From: Candidatus Thorarchaeota archaeon
Lineage (GTDB): Archaea; Asgardarchaeota; Thorarchaeia; Thorarchaeales; Thorarchaeaceae
DNA length: 64,000 bases
Assembly: GCA_004524445.1 (NCBI GenBank)
Contig: SDNP01000004.1
Span: 39,596 to 103,595 of the forward strand
Reading direction: 5' to 3'
Made by a program: the position numbers and the translations under genes. Each line of letters starts with the position of its first letter. Position 1 is the stretch's first letter. Positions 54,711-63,886 of the stretch are shown here, piece by piece. Under the pieces are notes generated by a model. That model searched no databases. It was given only the letters and a program-made list of their open reading frames with translations, and was not told where the DNA came from.

Positions 54711-56162
54711 ATGGCGACAACTAAGAAAAAAGGCAGCTTTCGACGAAATGTAATAGTGACCTTCCTCACAATCGCAGTGATATCCATGACCGTAACTGGT
54801 CTGATCTCACTTGCATTCGTGGACTTGACGGGAGGGTACACAACAGACCAAAGCTCGAATGCACTCCAAGAACAAATTGAGAGAAATATGGGGCAGACAG
54901 CCGAGTCCAACTCACTAGTGGTTAGGCAAAAGCTAGAGAGTGCTGAGGGCATGGTCAACGCCATGGCAGAAGAGGTTGAAGCTTTGTTCGATAGTGATTC
55001 AACATATTTCCCTAGAGAGGTCTACTACGACTACTTCTTCCAGAACACGGCAGAAGGCCCATATCCTGCTGATGTCCATTATGAAGAGGAGTATGGTATC
55101 AATGTTTCATGGAACTACAGTAGTTGGTATATTCCAGGCTCTAACTCCACCAACTACGAAGCTTACGAGGCTGTTGAGTCGGCGAAGCTAGAAAGGGTTT
55201 CCAATATGGACTACATATTCCAATACATTCACTCTCAGATGCCAGAGTTCAGATGGCTCTATGTAGGTTTTGAGAACGACTTATGGATTAATTACCCGGG
55301 AAGCATTGTGGGAGGTAGTACCTCTGAACGTAATAATCCCGCGCTGCAGTTCAAGGCATCAGAGGAGGGATGGTATCAAGAGCTCAGAGCTGCGGGTCGC
55401 GATACAATATTCGTAGAGCCATACTATGACCCGATAGATGGAGTTCTACTCATATCCATCGGAAGGGCGTTCTATAATGAGAGCGGTCAGGTAATGGGCA
55501 TTATTGCAGGGGATATCACAGTAGATGACATAAGGAACAAGATTCTTGATGTGGAGATTCTGGAAACAGGGTACGCTGCACTCATAACTTCAGGAGGAGG
55601 AATCGTTGCACATCCGAACGTGGAAGACAGGCACTATGGGCTATACGACGACCAGCTCCCACCACTGGAAGATTTCGAGGTCAATTCTGATTTGTCACCT
55701 GCGCAGATCGCACAGATAACCTCAGGAAACACTGGCACGACGACATTCCAAAAGGATGGGGAAGAGTATATCCTTGCCTACACACCAGTTGGCGTTGGAG
55801 GCTACATCTGCATTATCATCGTTCCAAGGGAGGAGGCTCTTGCAGCAATCCCTGCACTTGAGGCCAGAATACAAAATGCAGACCTTCAAGCGACGACGTT
55901 CATCATTGCAGTTACCGTTGGTGGTATATTGGTTGCAGGGGCTGTCGCAGTAGTCGTATCCAATCAAATAACTCGCCCTCTACAATATTTGATGGACTTG
56001 GCAAACAGGAATGTATCTGCCATGATAAAGCAAGAAAGGCTAGATACTACTGACCTCCAAGTTGATAGGGTCTATACTGGAAAGGATGATGAGATTGGTG
56101 AATTAGCACGGGCATTCCAAGGGATGCTCGACACCATTCGAGAAGAGGAGAGCGAGGAATAG
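54711..56162 (+). CDS. Cache-HAMP receptor without output domain
   Basis: 483 residues. Membrane segment 1 (about 14-37) is followed by an extracellular Cache domain (PEFRWLYVGFENDLW; VMGIIAGDITVDDIRNKILDVEILETG). Membrane segment 2 is about 394-417 (IIAVTVGGILVAGAVAVVV), then a HAMP domain (ITRPLQYLMDLANRNVSAMI, DEIGELARAF), ending at 483. There is no kinase, methyl-accepting or other effector domain. The Cache region is similar to the neighbour's, so it arose by duplication. It starts 14 bases after the VWA receptor stop and probably pairs with it. Confidence 0.88.
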   Translation: MATTKKKGSFRRNVIVTFLTIAVISMTVTGLISLAFVDLTGGYTTDQSSNALQEQIERNMGQTAESNSLVVRQKLESAEGMVNAMAEEVEALFDSDSTYFPREVYYDYFFQNTAEGPYPADVHYEEEYGINVSWNYSSWYIPGSNSTNYEAYEAVESAKLERVSNMDYIFQYIHSQMPEFRWLYVGFENDLWINYPGSIVGGSTSERNNPALQFKASEEGWYQELRAAGRDTIFVEPYYDPIDGVLLISIGRAFYNESGQVMGIIAGDITVDDIRNKILDVEILETGYAALITSGGGIVAHPNVEDRHYGLYDDQLPPLEDFEVNSDLSPAQIAQITSGNTGTTTFQKDGEEYILAYTPVGVGGYICIIIVPREEALAAIPALEARIQNADLQATTFIIAVTVGGILVAGAVAVVVSNQITRPLQYLMDLANRNVSAMIKQERLDTTDLQVDRVYTGKDDEIGELARAFQGMLDTIREEESEE

Positions 56163-56182
56163 ACCAATTTCAGAAACGCGAG

Positions 56183-58021
56183 ATGCAGAATATGCAGAAT
56201 TGGACCACAGATGATGCCAAAGTAGTGTACGGTCTGAATAAGAATGACCTACATTTCCTCAACATAACAGAAGAGGGGAATCTTTGCATTGAACTTAATG
56301 GAAAAAGAATCACAATAGAAGATTTGGTGAACCGTGTTCACCACGAGGACGGAATGAAGAAGGGATACACCTCATCCTTCACGCTTCGGATGCCCCAATT
56401 GATCACATACCAAATCCTGAAGTTGAAGAGGAGTTTCCAGAAACTTATTGACGATTTGGATTATGAGGGGGATTTTTGTGGGATATACCCTGTGAAGGTC
56501 AACCAACGAAAAGACTGCGTAGTGCCAGTCATTATGTCAGATCCCAATTACGGAATAGAAGCGGGTACAAAGGCAGAATTACATCTCATTCGAGAGGTCG
56601 TTGGTGAAGAAAAACATCGGCTCATCATTTGTAATGGTGCAAAGGACCCCGAGTATCTCTCAACAATCGAGGAGTTCACTAGAGATGGCTACAACATAGG
56701 AATCAGCATCGAATCGGTAGATGAGGCAAACCGGGTCTTGGATATATTCGAGCCTAATGAGATTAATTTGGTGTTGCGCCTTAAACCGTATCTGACAGTA
56801 CGCGGGCACTGGTCACATTCTGCTGGAAGGGACTCCAAGTTTGGACTCAGCATTCACGACCTATTCGATGTTGTTGATCTCCTGAAAAGCAACGGCTTTG
56901 AAAATTCGGTGACGACAATTCTTGGGCATGTGGGTTCTCAAATCACAGCAATTGAGGATTTCAGGAAATTCTCGCGCTTCATGACCCGTACATTCTACGA
57001 AATTCGGGATATGGGGTTTGGGAACCTAGACATCATTGATTTTGGTGGAGGATTGCCCATTGATTATACAAGCAGTCATCCACCGAACATGATGGAGCTC
57101 TATGCAACAGCCATCATCGAGGGAATCATGGATGAAATGAATAATCAGATCGGCGAAAGAAAAGCTCCAGATATTATGATAGAGTCTGGACGAGGGATAA
57201 CTGCCTTGAGCTCACTTGTACTCGTTGAGGCACTCGAAGTGCGATGTGTATATCCGTCGGTTGATGATTTGCCTCAGCTTAGAAAACACCTTGAAGCATG
57301 GATATCGAAGTTGACTGCCGCTACCTCATTGAAAGAGATATTAGATATTTGGGAGGAATTCCTTTCTGAATCGATGCCAGAGGCCCGTTCTCTATCTGAG
57401 CTGAAGGAACAAGAGAAATTGCGTGGGGCATTCCGTTCTGAGATTCGGAGACATATTGCAGACTTGGGTGTTGATTCAGTCATTGCAAACCCGGTGGTTG
57501 AGGAGCTTTGGCATCCTGAGCATATTGTTGTAGGGAATTTCAGTGTCTTCAACAGCGCGGGAGACCATGTGCTTGTGAAGCAGCATTTCCCCATCCTGCC
57601 TGTGAGAGACCTCCATGTAATGCCAGAAACAACAGTGCGTCTCGTGGATATTACCTGCGATTCCGATGGCGAAATCTCCCAATTTCACAGAAAGGGCACA
57701 GGAGAGATATGGTATACCCAAGATTATAGGCCACTCACAATGCCGGTTGAACGAATGGGTGTTGGAATTCCTGTTGGAAAACTAGGGAATGTGAAAGGCT
57801 CTCACTTTGTTATCGCTCTGACAGGCGCGTACCAAGATGTGATTGAGATGGACCATAATCTCCTGGGAGACCTCCCTGACGTTGAGCTTCTTCTTGATAA
57901 GGATGGAAAATGGGAAACACGCTGGATGGCTGGAGCCCAAAACATGGAGGAAATCCTTGAAGACGTGGGATATTTTGGTCTTGATATAGATGAGGATCCC
58001 TACATGTCTGGTGACGACTGA
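56183..58021 (+). CDS. speA: Biosynthetic arginine decarboxylase (SpeA type)
   Basis: 612 residues, PLP-dependent, fold III. GIYPVKVNQRKDCVV near residue 99 has the PLP Lys. VLRLKPYL, IIDFGGGLPIDY near 290, SGRGITA near 335 and VDITCDSDGE near 495 match bacterial/plant biosynthetic arginine decarboxylase. It makes agmatine, the precursor of putrescine and of archaeal tRNA agmatidine. Most archaea use the small pyruvoyl enzyme instead, so this large form suggests transfer or lineage-specific use. Its TGA overlaps the ATG of larE. Confidence 0.95.
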   Translation: MQNMQNWTTDDAKVVYGLNKNDLHFLNITEEGNLCIELNGKRITIEDLVNRVHHEDGMKKGYTSSFTLRMPQLITYQILKLKRSFQKLIDDLDYEGDFCGIYPVKVNQRKDCVVPVIMSDPNYGIEAGTKAELHLIREVVGEEKHRLIICNGAKDPEYLSTIEEFTRDGYNIGISIESVDEANRVLDIFEPNEINLVLRLKPYLTVRGHWSHSAGRDSKFGLSIHDLFDVVDLLKSNGFENSVTTILGHVGSQITAIEDFRKFSRFMTRTFYEIRDMGFGNLDIIDFGGGLPIDYTSSHPPNMMELYATAIIEGIMDEMNNQIGERKAPDIMIESGRGITALSSLVLVEALEVRCVYPSVDDLPQLRKHLEAWISKLTAATSLKEILDIWEEFLSESMPEARSLSELKEQEKLRGAFRSEIRRHIADLGVDSVIANPVVEELWHPEHIVVGNFSVFNSAGDHVLVKQHFPILPVRDLHVMPETTVRLVDITCDSDGEISQFHRKGTGEIWYTQDYRPLTMPVERMGVGIPVGKLGNVKGSHFVIALTGAYQDVIEMDHNLLGDLPDVELLLDKDGKWETRWMAGAQNMEEILEDVGYFGLDIDEDPYMSGDD

Positions 58022-58833
58022 TGGCGGTAGATGAGTCCAAGTTTGAAATCGTACGTGACTTGCTTACCGGTCATTGCGTACTAGTAGCGTTCAGTGGGGG
58101 TGTGGATAGTTCAGTATTAGCACATAATGCAAAGAGATGGGCAAAAGAAGTCAGCCTCCTCCTAGTTAGTAGTGAAACCGTCACAAGTGAAGAGATTGAG
58201 AACGCCAAGTCCGTTGCAAGTGAGCTGGAATTAGACCTCGATGTTATTGATTTTGACTGGTTGAGTCAAGGCAATCTCGCAAGCAATCCAATCGACCGTT
58301 GTTATCAATGCAAAAAGGCACTCGCGAAACTGTGGAAAGAACGTGCAAATGAGCTTGGACTCGATATGGTTGTGGAGGGAACAACGGCGACAGAGATGTC
58401 TGGAAGAAGGCCAGGAGAACAGGCTCTTAGAGAGGAGGGCATCACATCACCATTTCTTGTAGCTGAGCTAACAAAACCCGATCTTCGAGCATATGCTCTA
58501 GAACATAATCTATCCATAGCTGAACGGCCTTCAATGGCTTGCTTGGCTACACGGTTTCCTTATGACACACAAATTACTAAGAACCTGCTCCGAAAAATAG
58601 ACGAGTTTGAGGAGAAGATTCGGGAATTCACCGGCGTAGGTAGGTTACGAGCTCGATATCATGATGAAATTGTCAGAATTGAGGTTGCGCCTGAAGAACG
58701 TGATGCATTCTTTGACAAGAGGATTCTCGATGACATCCATCAAATAGGGAAATCTCTTGGCTTTCAGTATATCACACTTGATATGAAGGGATACAGATCA
58801 GGGGCCATGGACGAGCCCTTATGTGATGATTAG
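58021..58833 (+). CDS. larE: ATP-dependent sacrificial sulfur transferase LarE
   Basis: 270 residues. The PP-loop motif AFSGGVDSSVLA near 22, RCYQCKKALAKLW near 97 and RPSMACLATRFPY near 172 (sulfur-donor cysteine) mark LarE. It makes thiocarboxylates on the nickel-pincer cofactor precursor of lactate racemase, using its own cysteine or persulfide. Overlap with speA's stop suggests translation coupling. larA, larB or larC genes are not seen in the window. Confidence 0.93.
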   Translation: MAVDESKFEIVRDLLTGHCVLVAFSGGVDSSVLAHNAKRWAKEVSLLLVSSETVTSEEIENAKSVASELELDLDVIDFDWLSQGNLASNPIDRCYQCKKALAKLWKERANELGLDMVVEGTTATEMSGRRPGEQALREEGITSPFLVAELTKPDLRAYALEHNLSIAERPSMACLATRFPYDTQITKNLLRKIDEFEEKIREFTGVGRLRARYHDEIVRIEVAPEERDAFFDKRILDDIHQIGKSLGFQYITLDMKGYRSGAMDEPLCDD

Positions 58834-58860
58834 AATGGCAGGATAAACGAAAGGTCCTCT

Positions 58861-59223
58861 TTACAAATCTCGCAACTCTGATTTTATGGTACCTGAGCAG
58901 TAAGGACAAAGTGCGGTCATTGGACCCGCCCAGCTCACCATTTCCATGCTGATTCTGCCACCACAATGCGGACATTTGTCTGGGAGGTCATAAACAGACT
59001 TGCGGACTTCTTTTTTTCTCCCAGGGTATACTGTTTCTTTCTTTTCTCTTCCATTTGAGATTGACATGAAAATAGCGATGAAAAGAAAAGGAATTGGAAT
59101 TAGCCAACCTGCGGTACCTGTTACAAAGGACATCAATCCGCAGATCAGGATGAAGACATTAAGGAAACTTATTTTGAAATATTTTGATGCTTTCGTTCGC
59201 CCACCAGACATATAATCACTCAT
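58861..59223 (-). CDS. Small membrane protein with zinc ribbon
   Basis: 120 residues. Two hydrophobic segments lie near residues 17-55 (ISFLNVFILICGLMSFVTG; LIPIPFLFIAIFM). The tail has CPHCGGRISMEMVSW and LCPYCSGTIKSEL, two CxxC pairs. The arrangement is the same as in the protein at 28637, though sequence similarity is low. The function is unknown. It is convergent with larE. Confidence 0.75.
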   Translation of the reverse strand: MSDYMSGGRTKASKYFKISFLNVFILICGLMSFVTGTAGWLIPIPFLFIAIFMSISNGREKKETVYPGRKKEVRKSVYDLPDKCPHCGGRISMEMVSWAGPMTALCPYCSGTIKSELRDL

Positions 59224-59327
59224 TAGAGAATGTGAAAATCAGTATTTGAGTGGCTGCCCCCAATTCAAGCTTCTATTGATAATGGCCCATATGACTAGCA
59301 GGACCAGGTAACAAGGAAGTGGAGATA

Positions 59328-59789
59328 TCATAAATGCTTGATCCAAATCACTGCATGATCGTCAGGATAGAATCCTGCAATTTCCGCACCTTCACTGAAA
59401 CCAATGCCTTTGTAGAAGTTTCGTGCTGTTTCATTTGTTCGTTCCATAAAAAGAAAAATCACACGCAAAGCATGCCCATGTTCAGAGAAGTATTCAATCG
59501 CTTGATTCGTCAATATTTCGACTAGTTTCGTCGCGATTCCTTGTCGCCTGTATTCTTCGCTCACGCCAAGTGACACTATCTCAGCAATTCCATCCTCAAG
59601 ACCGCCCCTTGTTTCCCATGATACAGTCCCGCATATTTGCTCACCATCTGTGGATAAAATAGTGCGAGTGTGTTCTATCAGATCGTCTGCAAACCGAGCT
59701 GCTCGTTCAACATTATCTTCTATTTCTTCTAGATACATTTTGATGAGCAACGGTTTGTCATCAATCAACGCGGTTCTGTATTCTATCAT
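59328..59789 (-). CDS. GNAT-family acetyltransferase
   Basis: 153 residues. EIVSLGVSEEYRRQGIATKL (the acetyl-CoA loop RRxGxA) near residue 70 and NETARNFYKGIGF near 120 are the GNAT signatures. The substrate is unknown. It is a single gene, minus strand, with no clear partner. Confidence 0.87.
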   Translation of the reverse strand: MIEYRTALIDDKPLLIKMYLEEIEDNVERAARFADDLIEHTRTILSTDGEQICGTVSWETRGGLEDGIAEIVSLGVSEEYRRQGIATKLVEILTNQAIEYFSEHGHALRVIFLFMERTNETARNFYKGIGFSEGAEIAGFYPDDHAVIWIKHL

Positions 59790-59877
59790 GTGAACAACTC
59801 GACTTATCCTCTAACTCCTTTGCCTTTTTCTCTACAACAGGTTTTCACAGTATTCACTTCAAATGGCTCTGACTGCT

Positions 59878-61065
59878 CTATTCATCTATGCATATCAGCT
59901 GTCTTTGTGGAGTTGACAGAAACTCACATCCTTTCTTAGTTATGACAATATCCTCCTCTAGACTCACCTGACCATAGTCCTCAGTTGTCACATACAGCTC
60001 AAGGGTGAAGACATTTCCAACTTCCACCTCGCCTTTTGGAATGTCACCATAGCGTTCCCACAGAGGGCCCAACAAAACACCACCATCATGGGCATGCTGC
60101 CCCACTTGGTGTCCAAGAGCATGTTGATACTCTTCGTAGCCATGGTCTAAAACGTAATCTCGGGCGATCGAATCAACCTCGTATCCTTTCATTCCCGGTT
60201 CTATTTTGTCAGCAGCAAGTTGGATGGCATCACGGACCGTGTTGAATGCGGAGTTGATTTGGTCTGGAACGTCTTTTTCTTTGCCGAAGAAGAACATGCG
60301 CTGTATATCAGAACAATAGCCAAAGTATTTCACGCCGAAATCAAAGTGAAGTAGATGACCCTCCTTCGTCTTGTTTTCCGTAGGACCCGCATGTCCGAAC
60401 TCCTTGTTGGGCCCAGCGTCAACCGCAGGGCAGTGGTCTGGTGCCCATGCAGGACCCACGTCACTGTCCCTCATAAGATCATGAAAACGTTGATAGATCT
60501 CTAGTTCGGTTTGACCGGGTCGAACTTCCGCTCTAATGATGGAGTATATTTTCTCTGTGATTTGGACGGCCTTTTTTATTAGATCCAATTCAGTCTTGGT
60601 CTTTCTTCCTCGAAGACGACCTACGATGTCTTCAGCACTCATGAATCGCTGCTCAAAATCGGTATCCTGAAGAAGCTCTTTGAGACTGCGGTACATTCCC
60701 ACGGTCAAGCCATCAGCAGCAACATCGTTCTTACTGTAGTTCAATGCAATCTTCGAGGGGTTGATTTCTCGTATCTCATCAATCAATAGCTCCTTGATGG
60801 ATTTCGTGTAAGGCTCAATCCTATCGAACAGTTTCTTTTCTCTAAGACCATCTGCGTCAAAATTGCCAACAATAGCGATGCGGCTTCCTTCCTTCGTATA
60901 TATCAAAGCTGACTGCCATACCAAGTCTCCATCTAATATCAAATCCAGTGCGGGGTCGCGGAGCTGGGAAGTTTCTCTGACCCAAATCAACCACGAGTCA
61001 ACATCCAGCTCCGATAGAATTCCCTGAACTTGTTCGTTCTTTTCTTTGTATATGTTAGATTTCAT
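59878..61065 (-). CDS. M24-family Xaa-Pro aminopeptidase-like metalloprotease
   Basis: 395 residues from ATG 61065, where GGAGTG lies upstream; a longer frame to 61125 lacks homology. The metal ligands are visible: HFDFGVKYFGYCSDIQRM (two Asp), HALGHQVGQHAHDGG (His), VFTLELYV (Glu) and VSLEEDIVI (Glu). The N-terminal domain has the creatinase fold. The family removes N-terminal residues before proline. It is divergent from the first longin-like membrane gene. Confidence 0.92.
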   Translation of the reverse strand: MKSNIYKEKNEQVQGILSELDVDSWLIWVRETSQLRDPALDLILDGDLVWQSALIYTKEGSRIAIVGNFDADGLREKKLFDRIEPYTKSIKELLIDEIREINPSKIALNYSKNDVAADGLTVGMYRSLKELLQDTDFEQRFMSAEDIVGRLRGRKTKTELDLIKKAVQITEKIYSIIRAEVRPGQTELEIYQRFHDLMRDSDVGPAWAPDHCPAVDAGPNKEFGHAGPTENKTKEGHLLHFDFGVKYFGYCSDIQRMFFFGKEKDVPDQINSAFNTVRDAIQLAADKIEPGMKGYEVDSIARDYVLDHGYEEYQHALGHQVGQHAHDGGVLLGPLWERYGDIPKGEVEVGNVFTLELYVTTEDYGQVSLEEDIVITKKGCEFLSTPQRQLICIDE

Positions 61066-61166
61066 TGCAAGGCACTCCGACCTATCACAGCATTCTTGCC
61101 GGACAGTAGATGTTTCTACGCACAAACCCCTTAAGATACTCAGAGATATATCTTCGGGGACATGTC

Positions 61167-62294
61167 TTGGAGATTAATCTGATTGGCCTCATCCTTGTAT
61201 TGCTTGGCACAAGTATTTGTGTTTCAGCAGTTATTATTGCTTTCAATCAATGGAAAAGATTGGGTGCCGATCTGTACAAGCAATTAAGCATTGCATTCGT
61301 TTTCCTATCTCTGATGTGCATCGGTTATATGTTCGCAGCCCTCTACAATGCGAGCGTATACCAAGACATGGTTTTGAGATGGCAGATTTTCTTCGCATCT
61401 TTCGGCCTGGCATTTCTAGGATTTATGGTGCGGGCGTTTGAATACCTCAAGAAGAAACCAGAGGAATCGAGAGTAAACTCTGTGTTCATTCTGGCGGGGG
61501 CAGTTATAGCCACACGATTCTTGCCGGGACAATATGATGTGGTTTGGATTCAGAATGGCTGGGAACAGCACTATGGAATGGGGCTTATTGTACTCTCCAT
61601 TCTTCTCTATGCAGTCACCATAGCATATACAATTCCCGTGTTTTACAGAGCATGGTCCAGAATCAAGCAAACTAATAGATACAGAATGTGGGTGAGGAGC
61701 TTATTCGCGCTTCTTTTCCTAAGCGCCGCGTTGGTTGGAGCATATCTTATAGCATCGCGAGTGTTTCATTGGGTCCCTGACATATTCACTTCAATTAGCT
61801 ATTTCTTGTTTGCCCCATTCATAGGAATTGTGGTCGGCCTGACAAACAAATTGTTGATTTCTTATCCCACCATATTCTTTGTATCAACCCATGACCTGAT
61901 AGAATTACAGATTATTTCGAAAGATAGCAATGAAATGACATACCGGTTTAGCTTTGATGAACACAGTGCAAAGGAAAGGAGTCTGGTTCCTGGTGCACAT
62001 CACACAATAAGACAGGTCTTTCGGCAATTGCTGGACACCTCTGAAGAATTGGAAAGCATACGTGTGCAAGAAGGAGAGGTGCTGGTATACGAGGGTGAAC
62101 AAACAACCGGACTACTATACACAATAAGAGGTTCGCAGTTGTTCAAAAATCTCCTAAAGCTTACTGCGGAGAAATTTGAGAATGATTATGATCCGAGCAG
62201 TTTCTCAGAAGCTCATGCTGATGATTTCGAGATGTATCTTCGCGACGTCTTTCAGTTTGCCCTAACTAGGCCGGAAGAGGTACTTGAACGATAA
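61167..62294 (+). CDS. 7TM protein with C-terminal longin/roadblock-like domain (first copy)
   Basis: About 375 residues from TTG 61167, which is preceded by GGGGACATGTC just as the paralogue's TTG is preceded by GGGGATACTAATC. ATG 61110 is the alternative. Seven hydrophobic segments run to about residue 235 (LIGLILVLLGTSICVSAV, FIGIVVGLTNKLL). After a PTIFF motif comes a soluble domain of about 120 residues (LIELQIISKD, LVPGAHHTIRQVFRQLL, LESIRVQEGEVLVYEG, FENDYD) with the strand-helix order of longin/roadblock domains. Similar domains serve small GTPases. The sequence match is by pattern only. Confidence 0.75.
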   Translation: MEINLIGLILVLLGTSICVSAVIIAFNQWKRLGADLYKQLSIAFVFLSLMCIGYMFAALYNASVYQDMVLRWQIFFASFGLAFLGFMVRAFEYLKKKPEESRVNSVFILAGAVIATRFLPGQYDVVWIQNGWEQHYGMGLIVLSILLYAVTIAYTIPVFYRAWSRIKQTNRYRMWVRSLFALLFLSAALVGAYLIASRVFHWVPDIFTSISYFLFAPFIGIVVGLTNKLLISYPTIFFVSTHDLIELQIISKDSNEMTYRFSFDEHSAKERSLVPGAHHTIRQVFRQLLDTSEELESIRVQEGEVLVYEGEQTTGLLYTIRGSQLFKNLLKLTAEKFENDYDPSSFSEAHADDFEMYLRDVFQFALTRPEEVLER

Positions 62295-62380
62295 AAGCAT
62301 GAATGGCCATGTTTCTCAAATGATTTATTTGCGAATTTCCCATAGTTTTCTCGCCACCAGAATGTTCGGGGATACTAATC

Positions 62381-63565
62381 TTGGACACGCCACTCATGAT
62401 CACCAGTTTATTTGCAGCATGTTGTGCGGTATTTGCCACTTTCGTGTCTGAGAAACTTCATAGGCGACTTGAGGTTGATTTTTTCAAAAATAGTGCTATG
62501 TTTCATCTATGCACAACGATTTGGTTAACGGGATTTATCATCCAATCCCTACACAGCTATCCTGATGGATATGTGACGGCCGCAATTTCACACGTTATCT
62601 TTTCACCATTTCTATACCTCGGACTGGCATTTCTTGTATCTGCCACTGAGAGTGTCAAAGGATCAAAGAGGTCATTTCTTGAAGACATCTCATTCTTGCT
62701 TGCCGGCATAATGATTGCAGGAGGATTCCACCGGGATTCTTTCACGCTAACTTGGACTGCTATTGGATGGGTACAGGAATTCCATCCTCTGTATTTACTG
62801 GGCAGAATAATGATGGTACTGCTCTGCTTTGCGGCCCTACTGCCTTTAGCGATTCGAGCGAGGAAGCGACTGACATTTTCGATTAGAAGCGACCAGTATC
62901 TGGTAATTCCGATGGCCATTCTCGCGGTTCTCCTGCCAATAACCATGACGTTGTACGGGCAGGGATATATTCTATCCTACCTTCCGCCTATCCTTATGTA
63001 TCCTGAAGTAGTTACGACTGTGACTGGTTTCTTCCTACTATGGGTGGGTATCCTGCTTTCCAAACACCCCACAATTCTCTTCTCAACCATAAATGACATT
63101 CTTGACCTATATATCATTGATTCAGGCAGTGGCCTCCCTCAGTATAGTTACAGTTTTGGGAATCGGAAAGTGCGAGAAGGAGGAGAGGTTCTTTCTGCAT
63201 TTTTCACAAGCATCCGACACTTTGTCAAACAGGAAATAGCTGCCGGAGAGATTGAAAAAATCGTGATTGGTGATAGTGAAGTCGTTGTATGTGATGGCCT
63301 CTTTTGTTTTGGTATTCTTCTTGCGCGAAAGAGCTCACGCCTAGTCCAGTTGTTGCTGGAAGTAATCCTGTCCGAATTTGAAGCAGCGTACGCTTTCGAA
63401 TTAACCGAACCCAATAGAACCAATCGATTTAGTGAATTTGATTACACAATCGAGAGGTATTTTGAATTCGCCCTTCGTGGCTCGTTTGCCAAAGATAGTG
63501 GAGAAGGTCCGAATATTAGCTTAGATTCAACTGACTATGTTCATGATTTAGAAGAGAGCACCTGA
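62381..63565 (+). CDS. 7TM protein with C-terminal longin/roadblock-like domain (second copy)
   Basis: 394 residues from TTG 62381, with GGGGAT 8 bases upstream; an in-frame ATG lies at 62396. About seven hydrophobic segments (for example LMITSLFAACCAVFATFVS, YLVIPMAILAVLLPITM) lead to PTILFSTINDILDLYIIDSG, then YSYSFGNRKVREGGEVLSA, FTSIRHFVKQEI, IEKIVIGDSEVVV and LLLEVILSEFEAAYAF, the longin/roadblock-like order. It is a paralogue of the gene 87 bases upstream, with the same layout. It may sense or anchor a GTPase system at the membrane; this is inference. Confidence 0.76.
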   Translation: MDTPLMITSLFAACCAVFATFVSEKLHRRLEVDFFKNSAMFHLCTTIWLTGFIIQSLHSYPDGYVTAAISHVIFSPFLYLGLAFLVSATESVKGSKRSFLEDISFLLAGIMIAGGFHRDSFTLTWTAIGWVQEFHPLYLLGRIMMVLLCFAALLPLAIRARKRLTFSIRSDQYLVIPMAILAVLLPITMTLYGQGYILSYLPPILMYPEVVTTVTGFFLLWVGILLSKHPTILFSTINDILDLYIIDSGSGLPQYSYSFGNRKVREGGEVLSAFFTSIRHFVKQEIAAGEIEKIVIGDSEVVVCDGLFCFGILLARKSSRLVQLLLEVILSEFEAAYAFELTEPNRTNRFSEFDYTIERYFEFALRGSFAKDSGEGPNISLDSTDYVHDLEEST

Positions 63566-63886
63566 CCAGTATTCTCAGGTGTATTCCATATGAGATTATC
63601 GCGATTGCACATTTCGCAGAAACGGTTAAAAATGTTATTTCTTCATTGGGCTCTACAATTAGATAAATAAGGAAAATCCCGATATTGAATTGGGGGCTCA
63701 GGATTGAGAACGGACTCTTGCCGATATGGATGCCTTGTTCTCTTGATTTCCATTGCCACATTGAACCCGCATTTCAACTGGAATTTTTATTCTTACGGTT
63801 CTCTTCTGGAAGGAAAAAAAGCAAATAGTACCGAACTAAGAGCGGCAACGAGTGTCATGAATCAATGATTATTCAGAGGCATAAGC
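63566..63886. other. Intergenic region
   Basis: About 320 bp, A/T rich in places. A minus-strand frame of 81 codons (63516-63761) overlaps the preceding gene and has no domain, so it is not reported as a gene. The promoter of the ParB-like gene probably lies in the second half. No RNA fold was recognised. Confidence 0.4.

Noticed and set aside
63516-63761. Minus-strand 81-codon frame in the last gap
   Set aside because: Overlaps the end of the 7TM gene and has no recognisable domain.
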